A stretch of 64,000 nucleotides of DNA from Pelagibius sp. (GTDB lineage: Bacteria > Pseudomonadota > Alphaproteobacteria > Kiloniellales > Kiloniellaceae), in contig NZ_JANQOI010000020.1 of assembly GCF_028289705.1 (NCBI RefSeq), positions 1-64,000 on the forward strand, read 5' to 3'. Each line of letters begins with the position of its first letter. Position 1 is the stretch's first letter. Below, piece after piece: positions 63,536-64,000 of the stretch. A program made the position numbers and the translations under genes. The notes beneath the pieces are model-generated. The model worked only from the letters and a program-made list of their open reading frames with translations. It had not been told where the DNA came from and made no database searches.

Positions 63536-64000
63536 TCAGGCGATCTCCACCACCGCTTCCACTTCCACCGCCACGCCCAGCGGCAGGGAGCCGGCGGAGA
63601 CCGCGGCGCGGGAATGGCGGCCCTTGTCGCCGAAGACCTCGACCATCAGGTCGGAGGCGCCGTTGACCACCTGTGGCTGCTCGGTGAAGTCCGGGGTGGA
63701 GTTGACGAAGCCGGTCAGCTTGACGACCCGCTGCACCCGGTCCAGATCGCCGCCGCAGGCCGCCTTGACCTGGGCGATGACGTTGATGGCGCAGAGCCGT
63801 GCCGCGGCCCGGCCTTCCTCGACCGAGATGGCGTCGCCCAGCTTGCCCACGTGGTGGCGCTCGCCGTCCTTCACCGTCACCTGTCCCGAAACGAAGACCA
63901 GGTTGCCGGTCTGCACATAGCCGACGTAGTTGGCCACCGGGGCTGCGGCCTCCGGGACGTCGATGCCGAGTTCGGCCAGGCGGGCGTCAATCTCTCCAGC
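63536..64000 (-). CDS. RidA family protein (5' end outside window)
   Basis: At least 154 residues. The frame remains open past the right edge: residues reading AGEIDARLAELGIDVPEAAAP precede VANYVGYVQTGNLVFVSGQV, a typical longer RidA (YjgF-like) beginning, so the start lies beyond 64000. The core contains GQVTVKDGE, RLCAINVIAQVKAACGG, VVKLTGFVNSTPDF and SRAAVSAGSLPLGVAVEVEA with the conserved arginine. RidA proteins hydrolyse reactive enamines/imines from PLP enzymes. Confidence 0.88.
   Translation of the reverse strand, partial: AGEIDARLAELGIDVPEAAAPVANYVGYVQTGNLVFVSGQVTVKDGERHHVGKLGDAISVEEGRAAARLCAINVIAQVKAACGGDLDRVQRVVKLTGFVNSTPDFTEQPQVVNGASDLMVEVFGDKGRHSRAAVSAGSLPLGVAVEVEAVVEIA

Overview
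The window is GC-rich (roughly two-thirds G+C by eye), dense in genes and free of rRNA, tRNA and CRISPR arrays. The gene families suggest an alphaproteobacterium: DUF4169, a two-gene DUF318-like permease, a TolB/TPR adenylate cyclase, DUF2189, PuuA-like glutamine synthetase and the intergenic repeat that translates as 'GLVPAIH...DPRDKPEGD'. A Rhodospirillales-type marine or soil heterotroph fits best, but the order is inference.

Layout. 1-2277: end of a sulfatase and a saccharopine-dehydrogenase-like enzyme. 2456-13349: a catabolic block. A GntR regulator and an FAD/4Fe-4S 2-hydroxyacid dehydrogenase face a divergent operon of serine-glyoxylate-type aminotransferase, a three-part TRAP transporter, enoyl-CoA hydratase and class III CoA-transferase, with a PhyH dioxygenase at the far end. 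13565-23661: GST, TolB/TPR adenylate cyclase, sulfotransferase, a membrane protein paired with an unusual S41-like protease, SDR, PhyH and a lipoprotein alpha/beta hydrolase. 23796-36913: two exported TPR proteins, a RhlE-like helicase, DMT exporter, DUF2189, BluB, SDR, an AT-rich HEPN-like gene, a periplasmic binding protein, DUF4168 and a thioesterase. 37038-45338: an enolase-superfamily enzyme, a split permease pair, two coupled proteins of unknown function, a mini ParB-like protein, glycerol kinase, HNH protein, a candidate structured RNA and a long acyl-CoA dehydrogenase. 45799-64000: small exported and membrane proteins, DMT exporter, a MetE-C-like methyltransferase, nucleotidyltransferase, FAD oxidase, Sua5, ParA-like ATPase, a DUF488 cassette, CysQ, an orphan CoxL-like subunit, VOC, gamma-glutamylcyclotransferase-like and FemAB-like proteins, a PuuA-like synthetase and the start-truncated end of a RidA protein.

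The most notable non-coding content is a set of small repeats. Three copies of a double-hairpin REP-like repeat all lie between convergent genes. Two oppositely oriented copies of a composite two-hairpin element have CTAG ends. Two MITE-like elements have terminal inverted repeats of 30 bp or more. Several of these share bases with the stop codon of a neighbouring gene. A four-hairpin RNA ending in a strong intrinsic terminator (43382-43533) has no coding gene upstream on its strand.

The best candidates for undescribed biology are this RNA, the membrane-protein/S41-like pair, the HEPN-like gene, the DUF488 plus overlapping partner cassette, and the GntR-TRAP-CoA catabolic block, whose substrate is unknown. 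Family assignments were made by reading motifs, not by database search.
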